From Bradyrhizobium sp. STM 3843 (GTDB taxonomy: Bacteria > Pseudomonadota > Alphaproteobacteria > Rhizobiales > Xanthobacteraceae), in NCBI RefSeq assembly GCF_000239815.1, contig NZ_CAFK01000299.1:124001-188000 (forward strand): a stretch of 64,000 nucleotides of DNA, written 5' to 3'. Of this stretch, positions 26,600-35,240 are shown in pieces; positions within the stretch are counted from its first letter, which is position 1; each line of letters opens with the position of its first letter. The position numbers were made by a program, and so were the translations under genes. Below the pieces are notes generated by a model. That model was given only the letters and a program-made list of their open reading frames with translations, did not search any database and was not told the DNA's origin.

Positions 26600-26794
26600 C
26601 TAGGCTGCAACCGTATGGCTGAAACACCTTTGTGATGCAGGCAGCCGTTGGGCCAGCCTCGACGGCCGCCCTAGGTGGCACGTAGATCGCCCCCTCGCAC
26701 CGACAACGACCACATCAAACCTGTGATCGACGAATTCGTATGCACGTATCGAAGTCATGCTGTCCCTCGACGCGCCAAGATCGAATGTCGACAA
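26600..26794 (-). pseudogene. relic of sdhA (succinate dehydrogenase flavoprotein N-terminus)
   Basis: The frame reads AYEFVDHRFDVVVVGA, the start of the SdhA FAD-binding domain, and ends SHTVAA, which in intact SdhA follows ITKVFPTR as SHTVAAQGG. A second frame in the same DNA gives VEAGPTAACITKVFQP, the expected middle. At least two frameshifts therefore separate pieces of one N-terminal domain of about 60 residues; nothing further downstream matches. This is a decayed fragment and no other sdh gene is present in the window. Confidence 0.6.
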
Positions 26795-26834
26795 CTCGTG
26801 AGATACTTAAATTAGATGTTTTAGATATCACTTA

Positions 26835-26862
26835 TTGACAATATAGCATTAATAATTATGAT
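26835..26862 (+). promoter_or_regulatory. strong sigma-70 promoter of the Ehr operon
   Basis: TTGACA (26835-26840) is perfect, with TATGAT (26857-26862) 16 bases further on. The flanking DNA is much richer in A and T than the rest of the window. Transcription would begin near 26869, about 45 bases before the XRE gene ATG at 26914. The XRE gene and hyfB are joined (TAATG), so this promoter probably serves the whole operon, and the XRE product may regulate it. Confidence 0.6.
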
Positions 26863-26913
26863 GCAGCGATGATGTTTTAGCGTTCGCTCGAATCTGGATG
26901 GCGGGACAATCCG

Positions 26914-27234
26914 ATGATCACAGCGGCTCAATTGCGGGCGGCCAGGGTGCTCCTCGGTATCGATCAGCGGCGGCTCGCGGAAATGTCCGGGCTTTCCGTG
27001 CCAACCATCCAGCGTATGGAGGCTAGTGGGGCAATGGTTCGGGGCAATGTCGATTCGCTGGTGAAGCTAATTGCGGCGCTCGACGCCGCCGGCATTGAGT
27101 TGATCGACGAGCGGGCTGTCAGTAACGCCGAAGGACGCGGGGTGCGGCTGAAACTCAATTCCGGTTCGGCAAAAATCCATTTGGATAGTCGGACTGCAAA
27201 CAAAGCATCTAGCAGAGCGAAGGTGCGTACGTAA
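26914..27234 (+). CDS. XRE-family transcriptional regulator, first gene of the Ehr operon
   Basis: A 106-residue protein with a helix-turn-helix of the XRE/Cro type at about residues 5-60 (QLRAARVLLGIDQRRLAEMSGLSVPTIQRME) and a short tail ending with basic residues. Its stop overlaps the next start (TAATG), so it is translated with hyfB. It is clearly paralogous to the regulator at 34661-34981, which closes the operon on the other strand. It probably binds the promoter region at 26820-26870. Confidence 0.85.
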   Translation: MITAAQLRAARVLLGIDQRRLAEMSGLSVPTIQRMEASGAMVRGNVDSLVKLIAALDAAGIELIDERAVSNAEGRGVRLKLNSGSAKIHLDSRTANKASSRAKVRT

Positions 27235-29249
27235 TGTCGGCTGTCGTTCTGCAAATGCTGTGTGTTGCCGGGCTGCTTGGATCGGCCGTTCTGGCAATCG
27301 TTCTGAGTCGCTCGAAGATCGCTACCGCCATCATCTATAGCGCAACCTTGTCCGCGTCTGCGATCGCGTTGATTGGATCCATCCACTGGTTGCTTGGCGA
27401 CACGGCGAACGCTGTCGATCTGACCCTCCCGATCGGATTGCCATGGCTTGGCTCGCATTTCCGCCTCGACCCGTTGGCCTCGTTCTTCCTTGTTGTCGTC
27501 AACCTCGGAGGAGCAGTGGCAAGCCTTTATGGCCTCGGCTACGGTCACCACGAGGCGGCGCCCCACCGTGTGCTTCCCTTTTTCCCCGCCTTTCTGGCCG
27601 GCATGAATCTCGTGGTGCTGGCAGATGATGCGTTTTCCTATCTGCTGTGCTGGGAATTCATGTCGTTGGTCTCTTGGGCGCTGGTGATGGCGCACCACCG
27701 TGAAGCGGGCAACGCGAAGGCTGGCTACGTCTATCTGGTGATGGCGAGCTTTGGCACGCTCGCACTGCTGCTGGCTTTCGGCCTGCTTGGGGGGCCGGCG
27801 GGCGATTACGGATTTGCGGCCATTCGCGCGGCTCCGCATACACCCTACGTGGCCACGTTGGTGTTGATCCTGATGTTGCTCGGAGCCGGTTCAAAGGCCG
27901 GCCTGGTGCCGTTGCATGTCTGGCTGCCGCTCGCTCATCCCGCGGCTCCAAGCCACGTTTCCGCGCTGATGAGCGGTGTCATGACCAAGGTCGCGATCTA
28001 CGGCTTCATTCGCGTCGTGTTCGATCTGCTGGGGCAGCCGTTATGGCCGGCAAGCGTTATCGTCCTCTTCCTTGGCGGCGTCACCGCAGTCATGGGTATT
28101 TTGTACGCCATGATGGAAAAGGACCTCAAACGCCTGCTCGCTTACAGCACGATCGAAAATGTCGGCGTCATCTTCGCAAGCCTCGGCCTTGCGTTGGCCT
28201 TCCAGGCCAGTGGGCTGAAACTCCTGGCCGCGCTCGCCTTCACTGCGGCGTTGTTTCACGTTCTCAATCACTCCTTCTTCAAGAGTCTGCTTTTCTTCGG
28301 TGCCGGCGCCGTCCTGACCGCAACGGGCGAGCGGGACATGGACAAATTAGGCGGCCTCATTCACCGCATGCCTCTTACGAGCTTCGCCGTTCTCGTCGGA
28401 TGTGTCGCGATCTCGGCGCTCCCGCCCTTCAACGGCTTCGTCTCGGAATGGCTCATGTTCCAGGCCGTGCTGCAGAGCCCCGAGTTGTCGCAATGGGCGC
28501 TGAAGATCACGGTGCCTGCGGTCGGTGCGCTATTGGCCTTGGCTGCTGCGTTGGCCGCGGCGTGTTTCGTCAAGGCATACGGCGTGACCTTTCTCGGGCG
28601 GCCGCGCGGCGCCACGGCGGAAACCGCTGAGGAAGTGGATCTCTACTCGCTTTCAGCAATGTTCATCCTCGCCGCGCTTTGCTTGTTGGCCGGGATTCTT
28701 CCTGGGCTGGTGATCGACTCGCTTTCGCCGATCACGCTACAGATCCTCGGTGGCCGCATGCCGGTCCAGGCCAACGAACCTTGGCTTTCGATCGCGCCGA
28801 TTGCGGAGAGCCGTAGTTCATACAACGGCTTGCTCGTGATGGTGTTCATCACGATTTCCGCTTCGTTGGCCGTCGTCTTTATTCATCGCTTTGCCTCTCG
28901 CGCGTTGCGGCGGAGCCCGGCCTGGGGCTGTGGCTTTTCCGATCCGACGCCCGCGGCCCAATATTCGGGCGGAAGCTTCGCCCAGCCCATTCGCCGCGTT
29001 TTCGGTACGCTCGTGTTCCACGCCCGCGACCATGTTGAGATGCCGCCCCCCGGAGATATCAAGCCGGCCCGGCTGCGAATCGAACTGCACGATCTGATCT
29101 GGGAGAGAATGTATGAGCCGATAGCAGGCGCGGTTGGCTTCTCATCCGATAAACTCAATCGCCTGCAATTCTTGACCATACGCCGGTATCTCAGCCTGGT
29201 TTTTGTCACCCTCGTCACGCTCCTTCTGGTTCTCGCGATATGGTCGTGA
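27234..29249 (+). CDS. hyfB: hydrogenase-4-like membrane subunit HyfB (NuoL/N/Mrp antiporter family)
   Basis: A 671-residue protein with about 16 membrane helices. It carries the antiporter-family core: the conserved glutamate in LCWEFMSLVSWALV (about residue 142), the lysine in GAGSKAGLVPLHVWLP, and the HPAAPSHVSALMSGVMTK segment. The C-terminal soluble part around GCGFSDP resembles HyfB. The protein forms one of the ion-pumping modules of complex I-like membrane complexes. It starts immediately after the XRE gene (TAATG). It is not a plain NuoL, as judged from the gene order B-C-E-F-G-I. Confidence 0.85.
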   Translation: MSAVVLQMLCVAGLLGSAVLAIVLSRSKIATAIIYSATLSASAIALIGSIHWLLGDTANAVDLTLPIGLPWLGSHFRLDPLASFFLVVVNLGGAVASLYGLGYGHHEAAPHRVLPFFPAFLAGMNLVVLADDAFSYLLCWEFMSLVSWALVMAHHREAGNAKAGYVYLVMASFGTLALLLAFGLLGGPAGDYGFAAIRAAPHTPYVATLVLILMLLGAGSKAGLVPLHVWLPLAHPAAPSHVSALMSGVMTKVAIYGFIRVVFDLLGQPLWPASVIVLFLGGVTAVMGILYAMMEKDLKRLLAYSTIENVGVIFASLGLALAFQASGLKLLAALAFTAALFHVLNHSFFKSLLFFGAGAVLTATGERDMDKLGGLIHRMPLTSFAVLVGCVAISALPPFNGFVSEWLMFQAVLQSPELSQWALKITVPAVGALLALAAALAAACFVKAYGVTFLGRPRGATAETAEEVDLYSLSAMFILAALCLLAGILPGLVIDSLSPITLQILGGRMPVQANEPWLSIAPIAESRSSYNGLLVMVFITISASLAVVFIHRFASRALRRSPAWGCGFSDPTPAAQYSGGSFAQPIRRVFGTLVFHARDHVEMPPPGDIKPARLRIELHDLIWERMYEPIAGAVGFSSDKLNRLQFLTIRRYLSLVFVTLVTLLLVLAIWS

Positions 29250-30196
29250 TGTCAGACATTCTTGTGCAAGGCGTGCAGATGCTTCTTGTGCTGCTGCTGG
29301 CGCCGCTGCTGACCGGCTTTGTACGCAAGATCAAGGCTCGCTTGCTTCGTCGCCAGGGGGCGTCGGTCATTCAACCGTATCGAGATCTCCTGCGATTGCT
29401 CCGCAAGGAAGTCGTGCTGGCGGACAACGCCTCCTGGCTGTTCCGCGTGACGCCCTATGTCACCTTTGCCGCGATCTGGGTTGCCGCCGCCCTGGTGCCG
29501 ACCTTTGCCACCGGCCTCCTCTTCAATTGGACAGCGGACCTGATTGCCATCGTGGCGCTGCTCGGAAGTGCGCGCTTCTTTCTTGCACTCGCCGGGATGG
29601 ACGTCGGCACCAGTTTTGGTGGCATTGGCTCCAGCCGCGAAGTGATGATTGCGGCGCTTGCGGAGCCAGCGATGCTGCTGTTTGTATTTTGCATTGCGCT
29701 GGTTGCCGGCTCGACCCAACTTTCGACGGTCGCAAATTTCATAGCCTCGTCGTATGTCGGCTTACGGGTATCGCTAGGGATGGCGATGATCGCGCTCATC
29801 ATGGTCGCGCTCGCAGAGAACGCGCGAATTCCAGTCGACAATCCCGCCACGCACCTGGAACTCACCATGGTGCATGAAGCAATGGTTCTCGAATATTCGG
29901 GACGTCACCTTGCGATGATCGAATTTGGCGCCTCCCTCAAGCTGTTGCTTTATATTTCGCTGATCGCGTGCGTGTTCCTCCCCTGGAAGATAGCAGTCTT
30001 CGGTACCGGCCCGTTGTCCTACGCCATCGGCGCTGTCGCGTACCTCGTTAAGCTCACGACTGCTGGTTTTTTCCTCGCGCTGTTCGAAACAGCCACGGCG
30101 AAAATGCGCGTCTTTCGCGTCCCCCAATTTCTCGGTGCGGCCCTCATGCTGGGCCTGCTCGGCACACTCCTCCTGTTCGTGTCAAAGAGCTTCTGA
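29249..30196 (+). CDS. hyfC: hydrogenase-4-like membrane subunit HyfC (NuoH-like)
   Basis: A 315-residue, eight-helix protein of the NuoH/HycD/HyfC family. It contains LLRLLRKE and ENARIPVDNPATHLELTMVHEAM, the conserved quinone/loop region that contacts the large subunit. ATG 29249 overlaps the hyfB stop (TGATG); an upstream ATG at 29240 is also in frame. In complex I the subunit links the ion pump to the quinone-proximal arm; in hydrogenases it links to the catalytic arm. Confidence 0.88.
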   Translation: MSDILVQGVQMLLVLLLAPLLTGFVRKIKARLLRRQGASVIQPYRDLLRLLRKEVVLADNASWLFRVTPYVTFAAIWVAAALVPTFATGLLFNWTADLIAIVALLGSARFFLALAGMDVGTSFGGIGSSREVMIAALAEPAMLLFVFCIALVAGSTQLSTVANFIASSYVGLRVSLGMAMIALIMVALAENARIPVDNPATHLELTMVHEAMVLEYSGRHLAMIEFGASLKLLLYISLIACVFLPWKIAVFGTGPLSYAIGAVAYLVKLTTAGFFLALFETATAKMRVFRVPQFLGAALMLGLLGTLLLFVSKSF

Positions 30197-30864
30197 TGCA
30201 GATGCACAGCCTCGAATTCGACATCTCGCATGCGCTCGCAGGCGGGCTCGTCCTGATCAGCTTCATGATGCTGTACCAGGACCGGCTCTACTCACTGCTC
30301 AACGTATTCGCACTGCACGCTCTGGTGCTCGCGCTTTCCGTTGCCTGGCAAGCCTTCATCCAGAACGCACCTCATCTTTACGTGACCGCGGCAATCGCCC
30401 TCGTCTTCAAGGCAATCGTCATTCCCGTCGCGCTTCACCGCATTATCAAACAGCTCGGGATTCACCGCGACATCGAGTCGGCGGTGGGGATCGGTCCGAC
30501 CATGCTGGCAGGGATGGGGCTCGTCGCCCTCTCCATGGTGCTGATCCTGCGGGTGACCGCAGAGGCAGACCCTTTGGCGCGGGAGGATATCGCCTTTGCC
30601 TTGTCGGTCGTGCTGCTCGGACTTCTGGTCATGGTAACGCGCCGCAACGCTGTCAGTCAGGTCGTCGGATTCATGTCGCTTGAGAACGGACTGGTGCTCG
30701 CAGCGACCGGTGCCAAGGGCATGCCTCTCGTCGTTGAGATCAGCGTCGCCTTCTCGATCCTGATCGCGTTCATCGTCATCGGCATCTTCCTGTTCCGGAT
30801 CCGCGAACGCTTCGATTCGGTTGATGTCTCCGCACTCGACGACTATCGGGGCGAACGGCGATGA
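30196..30864 (+). CDS. hyfE: hydrogenase-4-like membrane subunit HyfE
   Basis: A 222-residue, seven-helix protein of the HyfE family, related to NuoK (SLENGLVLAATGAKGMPLVVEISVAF is the NuoK-like region). It starts on the stop of hyfC (TGATG) and overlaps hyfF by four bases. It is a structural part of the membrane arm. Confidence 0.85.
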   Translation: MQMHSLEFDISHALAGGLVLISFMMLYQDRLYSLLNVFALHALVLALSVAWQAFIQNAPHLYVTAAIALVFKAIVIPVALHRIIKQLGIHRDIESAVGIGPTMLAGMGLVALSMVLILRVTAEADPLAREDIAFALSVVLLGLLVMVTRRNAVSQVVGFMSLENGLVLAATGAKGMPLVVEISVAFSILIAFIVIGIFLFRIRERFDSVDVSALDDYRGERR

Positions 30865-32312
30865 ACCCGCATTCCTTCGACCCGGTGGCGGCGGTTCTGC
30901 TGATCCCGATCGGCTCGGCAGCGTTGTTGGCCATGCTGCCGGGCTACCGGCTGACGGCGCGGCTGAACGTCGTCGCAAGCTTGGCGACATTTCTGTCGGC
31001 GCTCTTGTTGTTCGTGATCGAGCGTCCACAACCAGGGCCATACGTGCTGGTCGACGACCTCAACATCGTCTTCATCGTGCTCAACACCTTCGTGGGATTT
31101 ACGACCAGCATCTTCAGCGCGAGCTACATCGCGCATGAACTCGAGACCGGCCGGTTAACGCCGGTCTACCTGCGATTCTATCACGCCATGTACCAGACCA
31201 TGATGTTCGGCATGAACCTCGCTTTCGTGTCGAACAATATCGGCCTGATGTGGGTGGCGGTGGAGATCGCCACCCTGACCACGGTGCTGATGGTCGGCAT
31301 CTATCGCACGCACGCCGCTCTGGAAGCAGCATGGAAATATTTCATCCTCGGCAGCGTTGGAATTGCGTTCGCGTTGTTCGGCACGATTCTGGTCTACATG
31401 GCGGCGCGCCCGGTGGTTGGCGAGGGCCAGGACGGCATGATCTGGACTGCCTTGGTCGAGCATTCGCAAGCTTTCGATCCCGCGCTTCTTAATGTCGCTT
31501 TCATCTTTTTGTTTCTCGGCTACGGCACCAAGGTCGGGCTGGCACCACTTCACGCCTGGCTGCCTGACGCCCATGCCGAAGGTCCGACGCCGATTTCCGC
31601 CGTGTTGTCGGGCCTGCTGCTCAACGTCGCGCTTTATGCGTTGTTGCGCTTCAAAATATTGCTTGCGGCAAATCCGGCGGCAATTGCTCCCGGGCCCCTG
31701 ATGGTGACGATGGGGCTGCTTTCACTCGTGTTCGCGGCGTTCATGCTCTACCGCCGGCGCGATATCAAGCGGCTGTTCGCCTATTCCTCGATCGAACATA
31801 TGGGCATCATCGTCTTTGCGTTTGGGATGGGCGGCCCTCTGGCTAATTTCGCCGGGCTTCTCCACATGGTGATGCACAGCCTCACCAAGTCGGCGATTTT
31901 CTACGCTGTCGGCCACATCTCGCAGATCAAGGGAACGCAGCGGATCAGCAGGATCCGGGGCTTGACCGTGAGCCATCCGGCGCTGGGCTGGGGTCTGGTG
32001 ACGGGCGTGGTCGCGATCGCCGGCTTGCCGCCGCTCGGCATTTTCATGAGCGAATTCCTGGTCGTAAGCTCGACCTTCGCGCGCCAGCCCCTGCTCGCAA
32101 TCGTACTGGTGCTCGGGCTGTTGTTAGCGTTCGGTGCATTGACGTTGCGCCTGACAAGCGTCGCATTCGGTGAGCCTCGCGGCAGCACCAAGCCTGCCGA
32201 GGCTTCTTATGTGCCGATGTTTGCGCATCTTGCACTGGTTCTGATGGCGGGGATCTATCTTCCCGCGCCGCTCGTCGTCTGGTTCCAGCATGTAGCTCGT
32301 CTTTTAGGATAG
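30861..32312 (+). CDS. hyfF: hydrogenase-4-like membrane subunit HyfF (NuoL/M family)
   Basis: A 483-residue, ~14-helix antiporter-like subunit with FLGYGTKVGLAPLHAWLPDAH, the conserved Lys/His/Asp network, and KRLFAYSSIEHMGIIV. It is the second ion-pump module of the complex, so the operon codes for two such modules (HyfB and HyfF). Its ATG overlaps the hyfE stop (ATGA). It lacks the long lateral helix of NuoL. Confidence 0.87.
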   Translation: MNPHSFDPVAAVLLIPIGSAALLAMLPGYRLTARLNVVASLATFLSALLLFVIERPQPGPYVLVDDLNIVFIVLNTFVGFTTSIFSASYIAHELETGRLTPVYLRFYHAMYQTMMFGMNLAFVSNNIGLMWVAVEIATLTTVLMVGIYRTHAALEAAWKYFILGSVGIAFALFGTILVYMAARPVVGEGQDGMIWTALVEHSQAFDPALLNVAFIFLFLGYGTKVGLAPLHAWLPDAHAEGPTPISAVLSGLLLNVALYALLRFKILLAANPAAIAPGPLMVTMGLLSLVFAAFMLYRRRDIKRLFAYSSIEHMGIIVFAFGMGGPLANFAGLLHMVMHSLTKSAIFYAVGHISQIKGTQRISRIRGLTVSHPALGWGLVTGVVAIAGLPPLGIFMSEFLVVSSTFARQPLLAIVLVLGLLLAFGALTLRLTSVAFGEPRGSTKPAEASYVPMFAHLALVLMAGIYLPAPLVVWFQHVARLLG

Positions 32313-32330
32313 TTTAGGGATTAGCCGGAC

Positions 32331-33842
32331 ATGCCATCGCTGATCGATCTCATGCTTGAGGGCCGCTCGGTCCAACAACACAGCCCGTGGCCGCGAGTTG
32401 CGGTCGATGCTTCGGTATGGACATTTGCCGCAAGCGAGCTGGCACAGGGACGCTGGAGCCTGCTCGGCCTTTGGGGAGAACTCTCAACGGTGCACATGGC
32501 GATCATGGATGGACATACGGCAGAGATCGCCACCGTCAGCCTGGACTGCCCTGATCACAGTTATCCTTCGGTCGGCAAGCACCACCCGCCGGCGCTTCGA
32601 CTGGAACGCGCTATCTTCGATCTGTTTGGACTGTCGGCCGAAGGCTCAACCGATTCGCGCCCCTGGCTTGATCACAACAATTGGGGCGTACGCTTTCCAC
32701 TGGGAGATCGCATCGACGCGCTGTCGCAGTCGTCGCCCTATCGCTTCCTGCCGGCGGAGGGCGATAGCCTGCATCAAATCGCGGTCGGTCCGGTGCACGC
32801 AGGGATTATCGAGCCCGGGCATTTTCGGTTTACGGCAAGCGGGGAGACCGTGGTCCGTTTGGAGGAGCGGCTCGGATATACCCACAAGGGTATCGAGGGG
32901 CTCATGATTGGCGCCAGTGTGGAGCGAGCTGCTCAACTCGCAGGACGCGTGTCAGGCGACAGCACAGTCGCCTATGCCTTTGCGTTTTCGCGGGCGGCCG
33001 AGGCCGCCTTACAGCTTGTCGTGCCGGATCGTGCAATCTGGCTGCGTGCTCTCCTTGCAGAGTTCGAGCGGCTCGCCAATCATCTCGGCGACATTGGGGC
33101 GATCTGCAACGATGCCTCTTTCGCGCTGATGCAAGCTCACTGCGGCGTGTTGCGCGAGAGCGTCCTACGTGCATCAAATGCAGCATTCGGTCATCGCTTG
33201 ATGCGGGATATTGTCGTGCCCGGTGGCGTGACCCATGACCTGAACGGCGACGGGACAGCAATCATCCGAGCGGCGCTGGCTAACATCCGCCGGCGGTTTC
33301 CGGCTTTGGTCGAATTATACGACAACACCGCATCCCTGCAGGATCGTACGGTGGATACCGGCGTGCTCAAGCCAACGCTAGCCAGGCAATACGCCGCCGG
33401 AGGCTACGTCGGCCGCGCGTCTGGCCGATCCTTTGACGCGCGCCGGACACTGGCCTACCCGCCGTATGACAGTTTGCACTTTGAAGTACCGGTCCTGACT
33501 GAGGGCGATGTCAATGCGCGCGTCTGGATCCGCGTGCGTGAGGTTGAGCAGAGCCTCTCTTTGATCGACCAGATATTGGACCGCCTTCCCGAGGGTTCGA
33601 TCGGAACGCGTGTGGCGCATCGGCCGGAGCCGCGCGAAGGCATGGCAATCGTCGAGGGATTTCGCGGCGACGTTTTGATTTGGCTGCGCTTACAGGATGG
33701 GCGGGTGGAACGATGCCACCTGCGCGACCCCTCATGGTTTCAATGGCCGCTCCTGGAAGCTGCCATCGAGGGCAATATCGTGGCAGATTTTCCGCTCTGC
33801 AATAAGTCGTTCAACTGTTCCTATTCGGGCCAGGATCTCTAG
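32331..33842 (+). CDS. hyfG: hydrogenase-like large subunit HyfG without NiFe ligands
   Basis: A 503-residue fusion of a NuoC-like N-terminus (to about residue 120, with LERAIFDLFGL) and a NuoD/HycE-like large subunit. In NiFe hydrogenases two CxxC pairs bind the metal. Here the first pair is replaced: GRVSGDSTVAY (S208, S211) stands where HycE has RVCGICGFAHSTAY. The C-terminal pair DPCYSC is replaced by SFNCSYSGQDL (residues 493-503). The conserved HKGIEGLM helix is kept. It therefore cannot form a NiFe site and belongs to the Ehr class of hydrogenase-related complexes. The gene follows hyfF by 18 bases. Confidence 0.88.
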   Translation: MPSLIDLMLEGRSVQQHSPWPRVAVDASVWTFAASELAQGRWSLLGLWGELSTVHMAIMDGHTAEIATVSLDCPDHSYPSVGKHHPPALRLERAIFDLFGLSAEGSTDSRPWLDHNNWGVRFPLGDRIDALSQSSPYRFLPAEGDSLHQIAVGPVHAGIIEPGHFRFTASGETVVRLEERLGYTHKGIEGLMIGASVERAAQLAGRVSGDSTVAYAFAFSRAAEAALQLVVPDRAIWLRALLAEFERLANHLGDIGAICNDASFALMQAHCGVLRESVLRASNAAFGHRLMRDIVVPGGVTHDLNGDGTAIIRAALANIRRRFPALVELYDNTASLQDRTVDTGVLKPTLARQYAAGGYVGRASGRSFDARRTLAYPPYDSLHFEVPVLTEGDVNARVWIRVREVEQSLSLIDQILDRLPEGSIGTRVAHRPEPREGMAIVEGFRGDVLIWLRLQDGRVERCHLRDPSWFQWPLLEAAIEGNIVADFPLCNKSFNCSYSGQDL

Positions 33843-33853
33843 GGACCGCACAA

Positions 33854-34387
33854 ATGCGCAAGCTGCTCTTCCAAAGCCTGTTCCGGCCGCCATTGACCGA
33901 GCAGGCGCCGTTGCCAGACGACACCGCGGTAACCGAGCTCGCAACAGCGGTCGGTCGCGCTGCGCGGCGACACCTCGGCCGAAGTCTCTCAATACGCGAG
34001 GTCGACGCCGGATCCTGCAATGGATGCGAACTTGAAATCCACGCGTTGAATAATGCCTACTACGACATCGAGCGCTTCGGTCTCAAGTTCGTGGCCTCGC
34101 CACGGCACGCAGACGTGCTGATGGTGACGGGACCGGTGACGAAGAACATGCGCGACGCGCTGGAGCGCACCTATCACGCGACCCCGAATCCGAAATGGGT
34201 CGTCGCCGTGGGGGATTGCGCCCGCGATGGCGGTTGCTTCGCCGGCAGCTATGCGGTGGCGGGAGGGGTCTCGCAGGTAGTTCCCGTCGATCTTCATATT
34301 CCCGGTTGTCCTCCCTCTCCCACGATGGTCTTGCAGGGACTTCTTGCCTTGCTCGATCGAGCGGCCCCAAACGCCACTTCGGCGTAA
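33854..34387 (+). CDS. hyfI: hydrogenase-like small subunit HyfI (NuoB-type 4Fe-4S)
   Basis: A 177-residue subunit with the complete NuoB-type ligand set for the proximal 4Fe-4S cluster: SCNGCE (C55, C58), GDCARDGGC (C122) and IPGCPPSP (C152). It would pass electrons to or from the site in HyfG. It is the last gene of the operon, 11 bases after hyfG. No hyfA/H-type ferredoxin gene and no hyfD are found, so the cluster is smaller than in E. coli. Confidence 0.88.
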   Translation: MRKLLFQSLFRPPLTEQAPLPDDTAVTELATAVGRAARRHLGRSLSIREVDAGSCNGCELEIHALNNAYYDIERFGLKFVASPRHADVLMVTGPVTKNMRDALERTYHATPNPKWVVAVGDCARDGGCFAGSYAVAGGVSQVVPVDLHIPGCPPSPTMVLQGLLALLDRAAPNATSA

Positions 34388-34660
34388 GCCTCCGGGGAGG
34401 ACGTTTCATGCCGTCTTTCGAGACTGATCTTGCAGCCAGCGGCCCGCTGTTTGTTTCCTATTTGCGTCCATCGGAAGCGTGACGTTTGCCTGCAACCGCC
34501 TCGCAGCATGCGGGCGATATACCGATCAAATCGTTCCTGTTGCCCTGAGCTGCTATCTAGGCGCTTTAAGGCGCCAGAACCCGCTTGCGAGTACACTTCT
34601 CTTCAGTAATCTCACCACGCCCGATCAGGAAACCCATCTCCCGGATGACTCGGGGGAGGT

Positions 34661-34981
34661 TCATCGCGCCCGTTCTAAAGTCCGTGGCGAAGCCTTGGGC
34701 TGCTTCGTGTTCTTCATCTTCGGCTTCGTGACGTGTTGTTCTCTGAGACGAACGCCTCGACCACCGGCCGAACTCGCAACTCCCGGATTGATCAACTCGA
34801 TCCCGGCATTCTCCAGCGCGGAAACTAATTTCACCAGGGAATCGACATTCCCGCGGATAACGCCGTCACTTGCTTCCATGCGTTGAATGGTAGGGACTGA
34901 AAGATCAGCGAGCTCGGCCATCTGACGCTGGTCGATATTCAGAAGCGCGCGGGCGGCCCTAAGTTGGTTGGCCGTGATCAT
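34661..34981 (-). CDS. XRE-family transcriptional regulator, paralogue closing the Ehr operon
   Basis: A 106-residue helix-turn-helix protein, MITANQLRAARALLNIDQRQ..., closely similar to the protein at 26914-27234 throughout; both keep SVPTIQRMEAS, RGNVDSLVKL and GRGVRL. I chose ATG 34981 by comparison with that copy; an upstream frame to 35032 adds only unrelated residues. It reads towards the operon end, convergent with hyfI. The tail is rich in K and P. Two similar regulators facing inward may bind a common operator. Confidence 0.85.
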   Translation of the reverse strand: MITANQLRAARALLNIDQRQMAELADLSVPTIQRMEASDGVIRGNVDSLVKLVSALENAGIELINPGVASSAGGRGVRLREQHVTKPKMKNTKQPKASPRTLERAR

Positions 34982-35056
34982 GAAATGGCGAGCTCCGGTG
35001 AGATTCTCATTGAAGATACCTACACCATCCAAATTGCTGCCTCAAGCATCAATCTA

Positions 35057-35071
35057 GATATAAATTATATC
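35057..35071. promoter_or_regulatory. perfect AT-rich palindrome upstream of the second XRE gene
   Basis: GATATAA (35057-35063) and TTATATC (35065-35071) form a perfect 7-bp inverted repeat around one base. It lies in an AT-rich region 76 bases upstream of the XRE gene start at 34981 and is a good candidate operator for an XRE dimer. Confidence 0.4.
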
Positions 35072-35240
35072 ATTGAAAAATTTATGGCAGCTCGGACTGG
35101 ATTGAGCTGGAGACTTCAATCGAATTTCTATCGAGCAACGCGGAAACATTGCCGGCAGTATCGACATCGTTGGTGCCCCGCAAACTACATGATAAGAGAT
35201 GTTTAATGCATGTATTCTGATACTCTAGTCTTTGGGATAG

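Noticed and set aside
27234-34387. A working hydrogenase-4 or formate hydrogenlyase
   Set aside because: The large subunit lacks the NiFe ligand cysteines at both ends, and no ferredoxin or maturation (hyp) genes are present.
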